Source: Planomicrobium stackebrandtii (GTDB lineage: Bacteria > Bacillota > Bacilli > Bacillales_A > Planococcaceae). From it: DNA of 64,000 nt. The notes below the pieces were generated by a model that ran no database searches, was not told the DNA's origin, and worked only from the letters and a program-made list of their open reading frames with translations. The stretch spans positions 62,001 through 126,000 of the forward strand of contig NZ_JAUSWB010000003.1 of the NCBI RefSeq assembly GCF_030814955.1, given 5' to 3'. Of this stretch, positions 9,073 to 17,283 are shown piece by piece (the first letter of the stretch is position 1; the number at the start of each line of letters is the position of its first letter). The position numbers were made by a program, and so were the translations under genes.

Positions 9073-10895
9073 GCAAGATGGGACCTCCACACGGCGGAGC
9101 AAATATGCCGCCGGAAAAAGCCAAAGACTTTAAAGGCACATTCCGCCGCCTTGTTTCTTATTTAAAACCACGGCGCAAAAAACTGGCAGCCGTTTTCCTG
9201 GTCGCGATTCTCAGTACGGTGTTCACCATCGTTGGACCAAAAATTATGGGGATGGCGATCACGGAGTTGTTCGAAGGCGCTTACGGCCAATTACAGGGCG
9301 TCCCGGGCGGCGGCATCGACTTTGGCGTCATCGGCCAAATTCTCGCCATTCTTGCAGGACTGTACCTGTTCAGCAGTTTGTTCAGCTATATCCAGCAATA
9401 CATGATGTCTACAGTGGCACAGGACACGGTCTACGATCTGCGCCAGGACGTCAACAAAAAACTGGAGAAACTGCCGCTGGAGTATTTTGATGGCCGGCCA
9501 AATGGCGAAACTTTAAGCCGCATGACCAATGACATCGATACAATCGGCAGCACGCTGCAGCAAAGTTTGACGCAGTTTATCACATCAATTGTCACCATTG
9601 TCGGAATTTTAGTGATGATGCTGACGATCAGTCCTTTGCTGACATTGATCGCGGTGGTTTCCTTGCCGCTGTCGCTGTTCGTCATCGGACCGATTTTGAA
9701 AAGATCGCAGAAATACTTCAGCAGCCAGCAAAAAAACTTGGGCCGCCTGAACGGCCACGTTGAAGAAATGTATACGGGCCACCAGGTCGTCAAAGCGTTC
9801 GGACACGAAGCCAAATCCAACGAACAATTCGATGAGGTCAATGAAGAACTGTACAATGCCGGGCGCAAAGCCCAGTTTATCTCCGGGATCATCATGCCGA
9901 TGATGACCTTGATCGGCAACTTGAGCTATGTACTGATCAGCGTTGTCGGGGGGATCCTGGTGACGCAGCGCGCTATTTCCATCGGTGATATTCAGGCGTT
10001 CATCACCTATTCCAAACAGTTTACGCAGCCCATCACCCAGACGGCGAACATCGCCAACATCATCCAGTCGACAGTTGCTGCCGCTGAGCGGGTTTTCGAA
10101 CTGTTGGATGAGAAAGAGGAAGTCGAGGAAATCACGACTTCCGTTCTGGCACGCGCGAAAGGAGCCGTTGCTTTTGAAGATGTCGACTTTGGCTACGGCA
10201 GCAATTTGCTGATCGACAAAATGAACATCGATGTCCGGCCGGGGCAGACGGTCGCAATCGTCGGGCCAACCGGTGCCGGCAAAACGACCTTGATCAATCT
10301 ATTGATGCGCTTTTACGAATTGAATGGCGGGCGCATTACGGTTGACGGACTTGATTCGCGGGAAATGTCGAGACATGAACTGCGCCAGAACTTCGGCATG
10401 GTGCTGCAGGATACGTGGCTGTTCAACGGCACGATCCGTGACAACATTGCCTATGGAAAAACAGGCGCGACGGAAGAGGAAATTCTGGCAGCGGCAGAAG
10501 CGGCGCACGCCGACCATTTTATCCGCACTTTGCCGGACGGCTACGATACCATCTTGAACCAGGAAGTATCGAACATTTCACAAGGGCAAAAGCAGCTATT
10601 GACCATTGCCCGTGCAATTCTCGCCGATCCGCCGATCATGATCCTGGATGAAGCCACTTCAAGTGTCGATACCCGCACGGAGATCTTTATCCAGCAAGCC
10701 ATGAAAGGCCTCATGGAAGGCCGCACAAGCTTTGTCATCGCGCATCGCTTATCGACCATTAAAGACGCAGATCTGATTCTGGTCATGGACCAAGGAAAAG
10801 TTATCGAGCAAGGGACGCATCAACAGCTTCTCGACAAAGACGGTTTCTACGCCGATCTGTACCATAGCCAGTTTTCTGCGAAAGTGGCTGTGTAA
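9069..10895 (+). CDS. Heterodimeric multidrug ABC exporter subunit with catalytic Walker B (BmrD/YfiC-like)
   Basis: 608 aa half-transporter, partner of the preceding gene. A Pro/Gly-rich N-terminal extension (GPPHGGANMPPEK) precedes the membrane domain (about 35-330). The nucleotide-binding domain has Walker A GPTGAGKTT, a complete Walker B with catalytic Glu (MILDEATSSVD) and switch His (IAHRLSTI), but a non-canonical signature ISQGQ. This is the complement of the first subunit, giving one consensus and one degenerate ATP site in the dimer. It ends just before a strong terminator shared with a convergent gene. Confidence 0.93.
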   Translation: MSKMGPPHGGANMPPEKAKDFKGTFRRLVSYLKPRRKKLAAVFLVAILSTVFTIVGPKIMGMAITELFEGAYGQLQGVPGGGIDFGVIGQILAILAGLYLFSSLFSYIQQYMMSTVAQDTVYDLRQDVNKKLEKLPLEYFDGRPNGETLSRMTNDIDTIGSTLQQSLTQFITSIVTIVGILVMMLTISPLLTLIAVVSLPLSLFVIGPILKRSQKYFSSQQKNLGRLNGHVEEMYTGHQVVKAFGHEAKSNEQFDEVNEELYNAGRKAQFISGIIMPMMTLIGNLSYVLISVVGGILVTQRAISIGDIQAFITYSKQFTQPITQTANIANIIQSTVAAAERVFELLDEKEEVEEITTSVLARAKGAVAFEDVDFGYGSNLLIDKMNIDVRPGQTVAIVGPTGAGKTTLINLLMRFYELNGGRITVDGLDSREMSRHELRQNFGMVLQDTWLFNGTIRDNIAYGKTGATEEEILAAAEAAHADHFIRTLPDGYDTILNQEVSNISQGQKQLLTIARAILADPPIMILDEATSSVDTRTEIFIQQAMKGLMEGRTSFVIAHRLSTIKDADLILVMDQGKVIEQGTHQQLLDKDGFYADLYHSQFSAKVAV

Positions 10896-10900
10896 AATGC

Positions 10901-10940
10901 AAAAAGGTCCTCCGTGCATTTTGTGCACGGAGGACCTTTT
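10901..10940. terminator. Bidirectional terminator between convergent genes
   Basis: Near-perfect arms (AAAAGGTCCTCCGTGCA and complement) flanked by A and T runs. It sits 5 bp after the exporter stop and directly beside the stop of the convergent CPBP gene, so it can end transcription from both sides. Confidence 0.9.
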
Positions 10941-10941
10941 G

Positions 10942-11754
10942 CTATTCATGGATCGATTTTTTGCGCACATCCAAACCGCGTGCCAGCCACATAACAGCGG
11001 CGATCAACAGCACCGAACTGATGCCAAGAACGACCGCGTTTGGCGTGGCTTTCGAGTAGACATCCGCCAAATTGAAAATGGCGATCGATTCCGGCCAGGT
11101 CGGCGCCAGGAACATGGCAGCCGCTGCCAAGGAATTATTGATGATGTGCAATAGGATCGGCAAAAGCAGATTGTTGGTCCGCAAATACAGCAAGGATGCC
11201 ACCACACCAAACAGGAACGCGCCAATGATATCCAGATGCAAAATCCCGAACAGCAGGCTTGAAATCAAAATTCCGCCCCACACGGAAGTCTTGCCGATCA
11301 GCCGTTTGAGCAGCACGCCGCGGAACATGAATTCCTCGACCACAGGCGCCAAAATCGCGATGGTGAAAATCGTGAAGACGATATACCAAGGCGTATCCGG
11401 TATCGGAAACGTCTCCAGCATGAAATCGACCAGCCACGGCGCAACCGGTGCGAGCACGAACAGCTGAAACCAAAACATGCTGAGCGAAAAGGCGATCGAC
11501 ACCGCAACTAAGCCGAATAAAGCGGGCAGCCACTTTTGGATGCCGCCAAAAGACAGGACGCTCCAAACGGATGTGTTGTGCTTGCGGAAATAATAGCCGA
11601 AATAGATGCCTGGAACAAGGACATAGAGCACCAATTGGCTGACGACATCAAAAGTCGTATCGCTGACATCCAGCACCAGCAAAACCACAATCGTCAAAAT
11701 CATGCCAAGTACAGAAAACAGGATCAAATAACGTGCCTTCATTTGTTCAAACAT
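10942..11754 (-). CDS. CPBP family intramembrane metalloprotease
   Basis: 270 aa polytopic membrane protein of the CPBP (Abi/CAAX-like) family. The signature motifs are present: EEFMFRG (EExxxR) near residue 141, LFGILH with the metal-ligand His near 167-175, and the HIINN motif near residue 208. About seven hydrophobic segments are seen. Members are putative membrane proteases used in protein maturation or bacteriocin self-immunity; the substrate is unknown. The start is the ATG at 11754 with GGCGGTGCTCC just upstream. A -10-like TATAAT lies on the minus strand at 11802-11797. No obvious link to neighbours. Confidence 0.9.
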   Translation of the reverse strand: MFEQMKARYLILFSVLGMILTIVVLLVLDVSDTTFDVVSQLVLYVLVPGIYFGYYFRKHNTSVWSVLSFGGIQKWLPALFGLVAVSIAFSLSMFWFQLFVLAPVAPWLVDFMLETFPIPDTPWYIVFTIFTIAILAPVVEEFMFRGVLLKRLIGKTSVWGGILISSLLFGILHLDIIGAFLFGVVASLLYLRTNNLLLPILLHIINNSLAAAAMFLAPTWPESIAIFNLADVYSKATPNAVVLGISSVLLIAAVMWLARGLDVRKKSIHE

Positions 11755-11951
11755 GGAGCACCGCCTTTTTTTATAGCGAATCTACTATGTATATAGATTA
11801 TACGCGTCCGAGCGCAGCAAGTTTCACTTTTTATCCGAACCCGAATAGTCGTCCATATGAGCTATTTTTAGACATGCATGCAAAAAAACGTTATGCTTAA
11901 AGGAGTTTACCCGACCGTTTTATCGGCGGGAAGAACGGAAGGATGATTCAG

Positions 11952-12125
11952 ATGGCGTTTCTAGACAAACTGAACCAATTGAAAGACAAGTCGATCGAAA
12001 AAGGCAAAGCGCATTGGGAAGAAAACAAAGACGACTACAAAGAAAAAGCAACAACTTACAAAGACAAAGCGATGGTCATGAAAGACGACGTGGCCAATAA
12101 AATCAAAGAAAAAACAAAAAAATAG
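11952..12125 (+). CDS. Small Lys/Asp-rich helical protein
   Basis: 57 aa, very hydrophilic, predicted all-helical, with Lys making up roughly a third of residues and an imperfect heptad pattern (FLDKLNQLKDKSIEKGK). No membrane segment. The ATG at 11952 is preferred over an in-frame ATG at 11943 because GGAAGGA ends 8 nt before it. Upstream, 11905-11927 holds a small GC-rich hairpin (CCCG.CCG / CGG.GGG). It resembles small stress-induced coiled proteins of Bacillales in composition only; the function is unknown. Confidence 0.7.
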   Translation: MAFLDKLNQLKDKSIEKGKAHWEENKDDYKEKATTYKDKAMVMKDDVANKIKEKTKK

Positions 12126-12134
12126 CAGTGGAGT

Positions 12135-12166
12135 TAGCCGGGCGAATGCTGCCGGGCTATTTTTTT
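12135..12166 (+). terminator. Rho-independent terminator after the small helical protein
   Basis: Stem TAGCC.GGC / GCC.GGCTA with loop GAATGCT, followed by seven T residues, 9 bp after the stop. Confidence 0.78.
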
Positions 12167-12180
12167 ATGGAAATTTCGGG

Positions 12181-12460
12181 TTCTACAAGAACTATTTGGA
12201 TTTCTACATGAATCCTTTCGGTTTCTACCTGAAGTTTTCACGATTCAACGGGGAAAGTGTGAAGCTACCTGAGAGTTCGCTGTTTCTACAGGCACTATTT
12301 GGATTTCTACATGAATCCTTTCGGTTTCTACCTGAAGTTTTCACGATTCAACGGGGAAAGTGTGAAGCTAACTGCGATTTCGTTAGTTCTACAGGAACCC
12401 TCCATTTTTCTGCCAGAACTTTCAAGCTTTCTACATGATCTCTTTAACTCTCTACACGCC
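12181..12460. repeat. Array A: 14 units of a 20-21 bp periodic repeat, core TTCTACANGAA
   Basis: Cores begin at 12181, 12202, 12223, 12244, 12264, 12284, 12305, 12326, 12347, 12367, 12388, 12408, 12429 and 12450, so steps are 20 or 21 bp throughout. Each unit has an 11 bp core (TTCTACANGAA, with degenerate members such as TTCAACGGGGAA) and a 9-10 bp variable segment. Units 2-5 and 7-10 are nearly identical, a higher-order duplication of about 103 bp. The array fills the gap between the terminator at 12166 and the promoter region of the next gene. It is not a CRISPR array: both core and spacer are far too short. Confidence 0.85.
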
Positions 12461-12557
12461 TTTATCTGCCACACTAAATAAAAACAGAAAATTCAAACTT
12501 TATATTTCTCCGTAATCAAGCGATAATAGGAGTAATGAAAAGAGCGGAGGTCATTTG

Positions 12558-14546
12558 ATGAGAAAGGCATTATTCTTTCTATTGATTCTCATGTTAACGG
12601 CATGCCAGGAGGAAGATGCCGAACCAGCTCCTGAGCAGCTGCCGGAAGAAACAGCCGAAGCGGTCGCATCGCCTGAAGTGCGGGTGGCAGAATTTATTGA
12701 GCTGTGGAAGAGTGGGGACTTTCCTGCGATGCATACCCATTATTTGAATCAGGGAACGCAAGCGGTATACGGAGAGGCGAATTTTGTTACCTGGCAACAG
12801 GAGCTTCATGAACAATTGGCAATCGACAATCTAGAAATCTCCTACACACCTGTGGAAGATGGAGACTGGACCCCGGAACAGCCGGCGGATTTCGCGATTC
12901 AAGTAGCGTTCGATACGATCATCGGCCCGGTGGAATTTGAAAAGACACTGACGCTGCTGTATGAATCGCACGGAGAAGTGGAAGACTGGTTTGTTGAATG
13001 GGATCCATCTTTTATTTTGCCGAATCTGGAAGCAGGCGATCGGGTGTCGACTGAAATAGCCCAAGGGCCGCGCGGGGAGATTGTAGACCGCAACGGCAAC
13101 GCGATCGCTTCCAACAACACCGGCTACGAGGTCAGTATCATTCCGGAAAACTTTGATGAATCCAAAAAGCAGCAGCTGGCAGAACTGCTTGGCATGAGCG
13201 AGCAGGCTATTGACGACAAACTCAATCAGTCCTGGGTGCAGCCGCATTATCTCGTGCCGATTGCGCAAATCAAGGCGGACCAATCGACATTGGATGAGCT
13301 GTTCACGATTACCGGCACGACGCGTGCAGAAGTGGACATGCGCAATTATCCGTACGGCCGTGCCTTGTCGCACATTACCGGCTATATGGGCCCGATCACC
13401 GCTGAGCAGCTGGAGGCGTGGAGCGGTGAGGGCTATTCGGCTGAAACAATGGTCGGGCGGCAAGGCCTGGAGGAAATATTGCAGGAACGCCTACGCGGTG
13501 CGGCAGGCGGGCGAATCATTTTAGAGAAGCAGCAGGAAAACGCTGTCATCACCTCAGTGGAAAATGAACCCATTCCAGGCGAGACGGTCGCGCTGACGAT
13601 AGATGCCGAACTGCAGCAAACTCTTTACGGCGCAATGGAAGAACAAGCGGGAACCAGTGCCGCCATCGATCCGGATACTGGAGAAACGCTGGCGCTCGTC
13701 AGCTCACCGGGCTTTGATCCCAATGAATTCGTACCGAACATTACCAACAGCCGCTACCAGGAACTGGCCAACGATCCGCTCCAGCCGTTCTTCAACCGTT
13801 TTGCGGCTGTCTATACCCCGGGTCCTGTCATCCAGCCAATCACAGCGGCCATTGGATTGGAAAGCGGCACGCTCGATCCGGCTGAAGGCTTGGACATTGC
13901 CGGCAATTCATGGCAGCGCTTTGCCTCTTGGGGGGATTACCGGGTTACCCGGCCGCGCGCCGACGTGCCAAATCCGATCGATCTCGACAAAGCACTCGTT
14001 TATTCCGATTCGATATATTTTGCCCAGCAGGCGCTCAATATGCCAAATGACGATTTCCGGATCGGATTGGAAAACTTTGGCTTCGGGGAGGAAATTGACT
14101 TTCCAATCGACTTGTCACCGTCCCGCATTTCCCAGGACGGCACATTCGGCTCGGAAGGCCAGCTTGCCGGAACAGCTTCCGGCCAAGGGCAGATGCAGGT
14201 CAATATTCTCCACCTGGCAACTTTATACAGCCCCATTTTGACAAGCGGCACGCTTTACAAGCCAACTTTGCTTTTAGATGACGAAGATCAGCAAGTGTGG
14301 AATGAAAATCTGCTAAGCGCTGAAAATGCTGAGCTGCTGCGGATGAGCTTAAGCAATGCCGGCACGGAACTGGGCACAGAACTCGCCGGCAAAAGCGGAA
14401 CCGCGAATGAAAGAGGCGAGCAGAACGCCTGGTTTGTCGGTTATAGCCTTGTCAATCCGGATTTGATTGTCGCAATGATGATCGAAGGAGAAGAAGGGGT
14501 GGAAGGGATGGCCGAGCAGGTTCTCGAGGCGCGGGAAAATGAGTGA
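12558..14546 (+). CDS. Penicillin-binding-protein-like lipoprotein with lost active-site motifs
   Basis: 662 aa homologue of class B transpeptidases of the PBP3/MecA type. A lipoprotein signal peptide ends in LTAC near residue 15, then come an NTF2-like MecA_N domain (about 35-150), a dimerisation domain (about 165-335) and the transpeptidase fold (about 350-655). The KSGT motif is intact at 612-615. The catalytic SxxK position reads P423-V-I-Q426, in the context YTPG-PVIQ-PITAAIG, where active enzymes have STFK; the SxN motif is S483-D-S485. The nucleophile serine and general-base lysine are both absent, so it should not acylate. The ATG at 12558 has GGAGG seven bases upstream. A scaffold or sensor role is inferred. 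Confidence 0.88.
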   Translation: MRKALFFLLILMLTACQEEDAEPAPEQLPEETAEAVASPEVRVAEFIELWKSGDFPAMHTHYLNQGTQAVYGEANFVTWQQELHEQLAIDNLEISYTPVEDGDWTPEQPADFAIQVAFDTIIGPVEFEKTLTLLYESHGEVEDWFVEWDPSFILPNLEAGDRVSTEIAQGPRGEIVDRNGNAIASNNTGYEVSIIPENFDESKKQQLAELLGMSEQAIDDKLNQSWVQPHYLVPIAQIKADQSTLDELFTITGTTRAEVDMRNYPYGRALSHITGYMGPITAEQLEAWSGEGYSAETMVGRQGLEEILQERLRGAAGGRIILEKQQENAVITSVENEPIPGETVALTIDAELQQTLYGAMEEQAGTSAAIDPDTGETLALVSSPGFDPNEFVPNITNSRYQELANDPLQPFFNRFAAVYTPGPVIQPITAAIGLESGTLDPAEGLDIAGNSWQRFASWGDYRVTRPRADVPNPIDLDKALVYSDSIYFAQQALNMPNDDFRIGLENFGFGEEIDFPIDLSPSRISQDGTFGSEGQLAGTASGQGQMQVNILHLATLYSPILTSGTLYKPTLLLDDEDQQVWNENLLSAENAELLRMSLSNAGTELGTELAGKSGTANERGEQNAWFVGYSLVNPDLIVAMMIEGEEGVEGMAEQVLEARENE

Positions 14547-14587
14547 AACGTGTAGTTTCTCGGGTGAGGTGGCGTGCGATTTGCTTT

Positions 14588-14678
14588 AACCCGGGTGTTT
14601 CCTGTTTCAACCCGGGTGTTTGTTGTGTATACCCGGGTGTTCGCTGTCCTAACCCGGGTGTTCGCAATTTCAACCGGG
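14588..14678. repeat. Array B: five units with exact 21 bp period, core AACCCGGGTGTT
   Basis: Cores begin at 14588, 14609, 14630, 14651 and 14672 (last one partial, AACCGGG), exactly 21 bp apart. The 12 bp core contains the palindrome ACCCGGGT; the 9 bp between cores differs in every unit. The array starts 41 bp after the PBP-like gene and ends just before the shared terminator. The reading frame stays open across it (7-residue period TRVF...), but there is no start context or coding evidence. Confidence 0.88.
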
Positions 14679-14688
14679 ATTCCCACAA

Positions 14689-14720
14689 AAAAACAAGCAT
14701 CCAAAGGACAGCTTGTTTTT
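14689..14720. terminator. Bidirectional terminator between convergent genes
   Basis: Ten-base arms AAAAACAAGC / GCTTGTTTTT around a 12 nt loop, 10 bp before the stop of the minus-strand gene, with A and T runs on the two sides. Confidence 0.8.
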
Positions 14721-14730
14721 CCAATCCACT

Positions 14731-15075
14731 TTATTCAAATGTTTCATTCTCGGGGGGCCCTAACTTGTCGGTCAGAACCTCCAGGATGTCGTCGAAATAC
14801 TTGCCGTCGTACCACATTTCCTTATACGAAGCAGAGCGGATGATCGCATGCGGATCGACTTTTGTCACATCGATTTGTGCCGTGTGGCTGGAACCTGTCT
14901 CATCAATCTCTTTCTTTTTTTCAAGGATAAAGTTTTCCATGTCATCCGCTTCATAATGCTGGAAGGTTTCGACTACGTCGTCAAACAGCGGCATTGTATC
15001 CTCCGGGCTTTCGAACAGCCAGGCATAGCCCGCTTTCTCATCAGCCAAGCGCAAAGTCAGTTGATATTCCAAAAA
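14731..15075 (-). CDS. Conserved-looking hypothetical acidic protein
   Basis: 114 aa, acidic, soluble, no signal peptide. It opens EYQLTLRLADEKAGYAWLF and ends in an acidic tail. No family recognised. The start is unclear: an ATG at 15081 begins directly at the end of AAAGGAG and so has no spacing, while an in-frame TTG at 15075 lies at about the right distance (8 nt) from the same site and is preferred here. The gene is monocistronic and converges on the PBP-like gene across array B and a shared terminator. Confidence 0.72.
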   Translation of the reverse strand, partial: FLEYQLTLRLADEKAGYAWLFESPEDTMPLFDDVVETFQHYEADDMENFILEKKKEIDETGSSHTAQIDVTKVDPHAIIRSASYKEMWYDGKYFDDILEVLTDKLGPPENETFE

Positions 15076-15081
15076 CGCCAT

Positions 15082-15485
15082 CTCCTTTATCAAGCTATTT
15101 GCCGAACATAAAATCTGTATTGCCAATAAACCCCGTGGCAGTGGACAAGTTGCCAGCAAGAAATTGCTGTAATAGGAATATACCCGATTGTCCGGCAGTC
15201 AGTCCTCGCAATTGCAAAAATCAGGAGGATAAACATTTATTTATAAAAGCAAACCATCTCTTTACGGAAAATTTGGCGAAATGATGTCGCTTTTTTTAAC
15301 AAGAAAATATATCCATCAAAAGCAGCACGTTCTACTGTATGCTTGCTGCCGAAATATGCTATTATTTCTTATTACAAAGAGAAATTGCTTTACAGCAGTG
15401 GATCGAATCGGATTTCAGCCATTATCGAAGTTTGTGGTGTCTGAAAAGAACCAAAAAGGGAGGCGTCTGCATTGGGAAGGACTTA
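15082..15485. other. 404 bp intergenic region without a supported gene
   Basis: Short open frames here lack ribosome binding sites. An extended -10 box (TGCTATTAT, 15357-15365) about 120 bp before the MerR start is a candidate promoter for that gene. No repeat, tRNA or riboswitch was recognised. Confidence 0.5.
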
Positions 15486-15872
15486 ATGAAAATTGGTGAA
15501 ATTGCAAAATTGAGCGGAGTATCTACAAGAACCATCGATTTTTATACGCAATCCGGATTGCTGCACAGTGAACGGTCTGATTCAAACTACCGGCTTTATC
15601 CGGCTTCTGCTTTGCAGACGCTCGAACGCATTCAGCTGCTGAAAAAACAGCGTTTGTCGATTTTGGAAATCAAAGAAATTCTGGATGCGCCCGAAACTTT
15701 GGAAACGGAGCTCTTGGTCGAGGAAGTTTACGAAGAATTCGAATGCCTGCAACGAAAAATCACGAGTTTGGAAGAGCAATTAAAAGATGCACCAAGCACG
15801 GTAAAGACGCACGTCAGCAAAGCGCTTGAGCATCAATTGGCAGCAATTACCGCCTTGATCGCTTTGCTGTAA
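15486..15872 (+). CDS. MerR family transcriptional regulator
   Basis: 128 aa. The N-terminal MerR winged helix is clear (MKIGEIAKLSGVSTRTIDFYTQ-SGLL, then NYRLYPASALQTLERI), followed by a coiled-coil dimerisation helix (about 80-125). No cysteine cluster or ligand domain is visible, so the signal is unknown. An open frame continues 49 codons upstream, but the MerR family begins at this ATG, and GGAAGGA ends 4 bp before it. It lies 39 bp upstream of two CNNM/HlyC-type genes in the same direction and may be co-transcribed with them. Confidence 0.92.
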   Translation: MKIGEIAKLSGVSTRTIDFYTQSGLLHSERSDSNYRLYPASALQTLERIQLLKKQRLSILEIKEILDAPETLETELLVEEVYEEFECLQRKITSLEEQLKDAPSTVKTHVSKALEHQLAAITALIALL

Positions 15873-15880
15873 TCAACTTT

Positions 15881-15914
15881 GGAGGTGAATCCCTTTTTTT
15901 AGGGAAGACACGTG
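15881..15914 (+). promoter_or_regulatory. Distal Shine-Dalgarno plus bridging hairpin before the first CNNM/HlyC gene
   Basis: GGAGGTG (15881-15887) lies 31 nt before the GTG start at 15912. Between them TCCCT (15890-15894) pairs with AGGGA (15901-15905) around a T6 loop. Folding the 16 nt hairpin reduces the gap from 24 to about 8 nt. The same arrangement recurs at 17284-17317. Confidence 0.65.
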
Positions 15915-17219
15915 GATATAGTTACCTTATTGAATTTAGTGTTATTAGTAGTATTGATTGCCTTGACGGCATTTTTCGTCGGCTCGGAGTTTGCGGTCGT
16001 TAAAATCCGCATGTCGCGGCTCGACCAATTAATAGCAGAAGGCAATAAAAAAGCAGTGACCGCAAAAAAAGTAGCCACTGACTTAGATTATTACCTGTCT
16101 GCCTGCCAGCTTGGTATTACCGTAACCGCACTCGGACTTGGTGCACTCGGGAAGCCGACTGTCGAGCGCCTGATGTACCCGATCTTTGATTATTTTTCAG
16201 TTTCCGATGCCATCGCATCGACTGCATCCTACGCCATCGCATTCCTGCTTGTGACTTACCTTCACGTAGTAGTAGGCGAAATGGCACCTAAAACATTGGC
16301 AATCCAGTTTGCAGAAAAAATGTCATTGCTTTTGGCACCGCCACTCTATTGGTTCGGTAAAGTCATGAAGCCATTTATCTGGTCATTGAACGGAGCTGCC
16401 CGCGTTTTGCTGAAACTTTTTGGCGTCCAGCCGGCAGGACACGAATCGGCTTATTCGGAAGAAGAGCTGAAAATTGTCATGGCTCAAAGCTTTGAAGGCG
16501 GAGCCATCAATGAAACTGAACTTTCCTATATGGAAAATGTCTTTTCATTCGATGAGCGCGTAGCCAAAGATATCATGGTGCCGCGTACGGAACTCGTCAC
16601 GCTGGACAAAGACATGCCATTGGCAGAAATTATCGAGATTTTGGATGAAAACAACTATACACGCTATCCTGTAACAGAAGACGGCGACAAAGACCGCGTT
16701 CTCGGCTTTGTCAGCGCGAAAAAAATGCTTCCCCACATTGTTGCGGGACGTGAATGGCAGCTTGAGGGATTTGTTATGGAACTGCCTACTGTCTTTGAAC
16801 AAACCGGCCTGCAGGATGCTTTATTGCGCATGCAAAATGCCCGCGTCCATATTGCCCTTGTGGCGGATGAATACGGCGGCACCGCCGGCATGATCACGAT
16901 GGAAGATATTTTAGAAGAAATCGTCGGTGAAATCCGCGACGAATTTGATGCCGATGAAGTGGCAGACATCAGCGTGGTCAGCGACAACCAATACTTGCTC
17001 AATGGCCGTGTGCTATTGAAGGATCTGGAAGAGCGCTTTGGCTTAGAGTTTGATGAAAGTGAAGACATTGACACCATTGGCGGCTGGATTCATTTCAAGA
17101 GCCCGGGAGAAGTAGAGACCGGAGCAACCTTCACGGAGTCCAACATTTCGTGGACCGTCGTTGAAATGGACAACCAGCAGATCAAGCAAGTGATGTTCCA
17201 TAAACACTCGAAAAATTAA
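15912..17219 (+). CDS. CNNM/CorC-type membrane protein (DUF21-CBS-CorC_HlyC, hemolysin C family)
   Basis: 435 aa. Order: DUF21/CNNM transmembrane domain with about four hydrophobic segments (1-195; FFVGSEFAVVK, SACQLGITVTALGLGALG), a CBS pair (about 210-330) and a C-terminal CorC_HlyC domain (about 345-425). Family members are linked to magnesium or other divalent-metal export and homeostasis; the hemolysin name is historical. The GTG start is supported by alignment with the paralogue at 17315 and by the shared leader: strong GGAGGTG 31 nt upstream, bridged by a hairpin. A second copy follows 95 bp downstream. Confidence 0.92.
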   Translation: MDIVTLLNLVLLVVLIALTAFFVGSEFAVVKIRMSRLDQLIAEGNKKAVTAKKVATDLDYYLSACQLGITVTALGLGALGKPTVERLMYPIFDYFSVSDAIASTASYAIAFLLVTYLHVVVGEMAPKTLAIQFAEKMSLLLAPPLYWFGKVMKPFIWSLNGAARVLLKLFGVQPAGHESAYSEEELKIVMAQSFEGGAINETELSYMENVFSFDERVAKDIMVPRTELVTLDKDMPLAEIIEILDENNYTRYPVTEDGDKDRVLGFVSAKKMLPHIVAGREWQLEGFVMELPTVFEQTGLQDALLRMQNARVHIALVADEYGGTAGMITMEDILEEIVGEIRDEFDADEVADISVVSDNQYLLNGRVLLKDLEERFGLEFDESEDIDTIGGWIHFKSPGEVETGATFTESNISWTVVEMDNQQIKQVMFHKHSKN

Positions 17220-17283
17220 TGGCATGCAATAGATAAATGGAACTGTGAAGACAATTCTCCACGATTCCATTTAGCAAATTAAT

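Noticed and set aside
11902..11930. Sigma-B-type promoter (GTTTAC ... GGGAAG) before the small helical protein
   Set aside because: The spacer is 17 bp, too long for sigma B (12-15), and the -10 part overlaps the ribosome site region.
12196..12481. Open frames across array A that look like repetitive proteins
   Set aside because: The frame is open only because the 21 bp period is a multiple of three; there is no ribosome site at the starts, and occasional 20 bp steps break the frame pattern.
14574..14843. Open frame with repeated TRVF heptads over array B
   Set aside because: Same cause (21 bp period). It runs on through a terminator and antisense to the gene at 14731-15075, and has no ribosome binding site.
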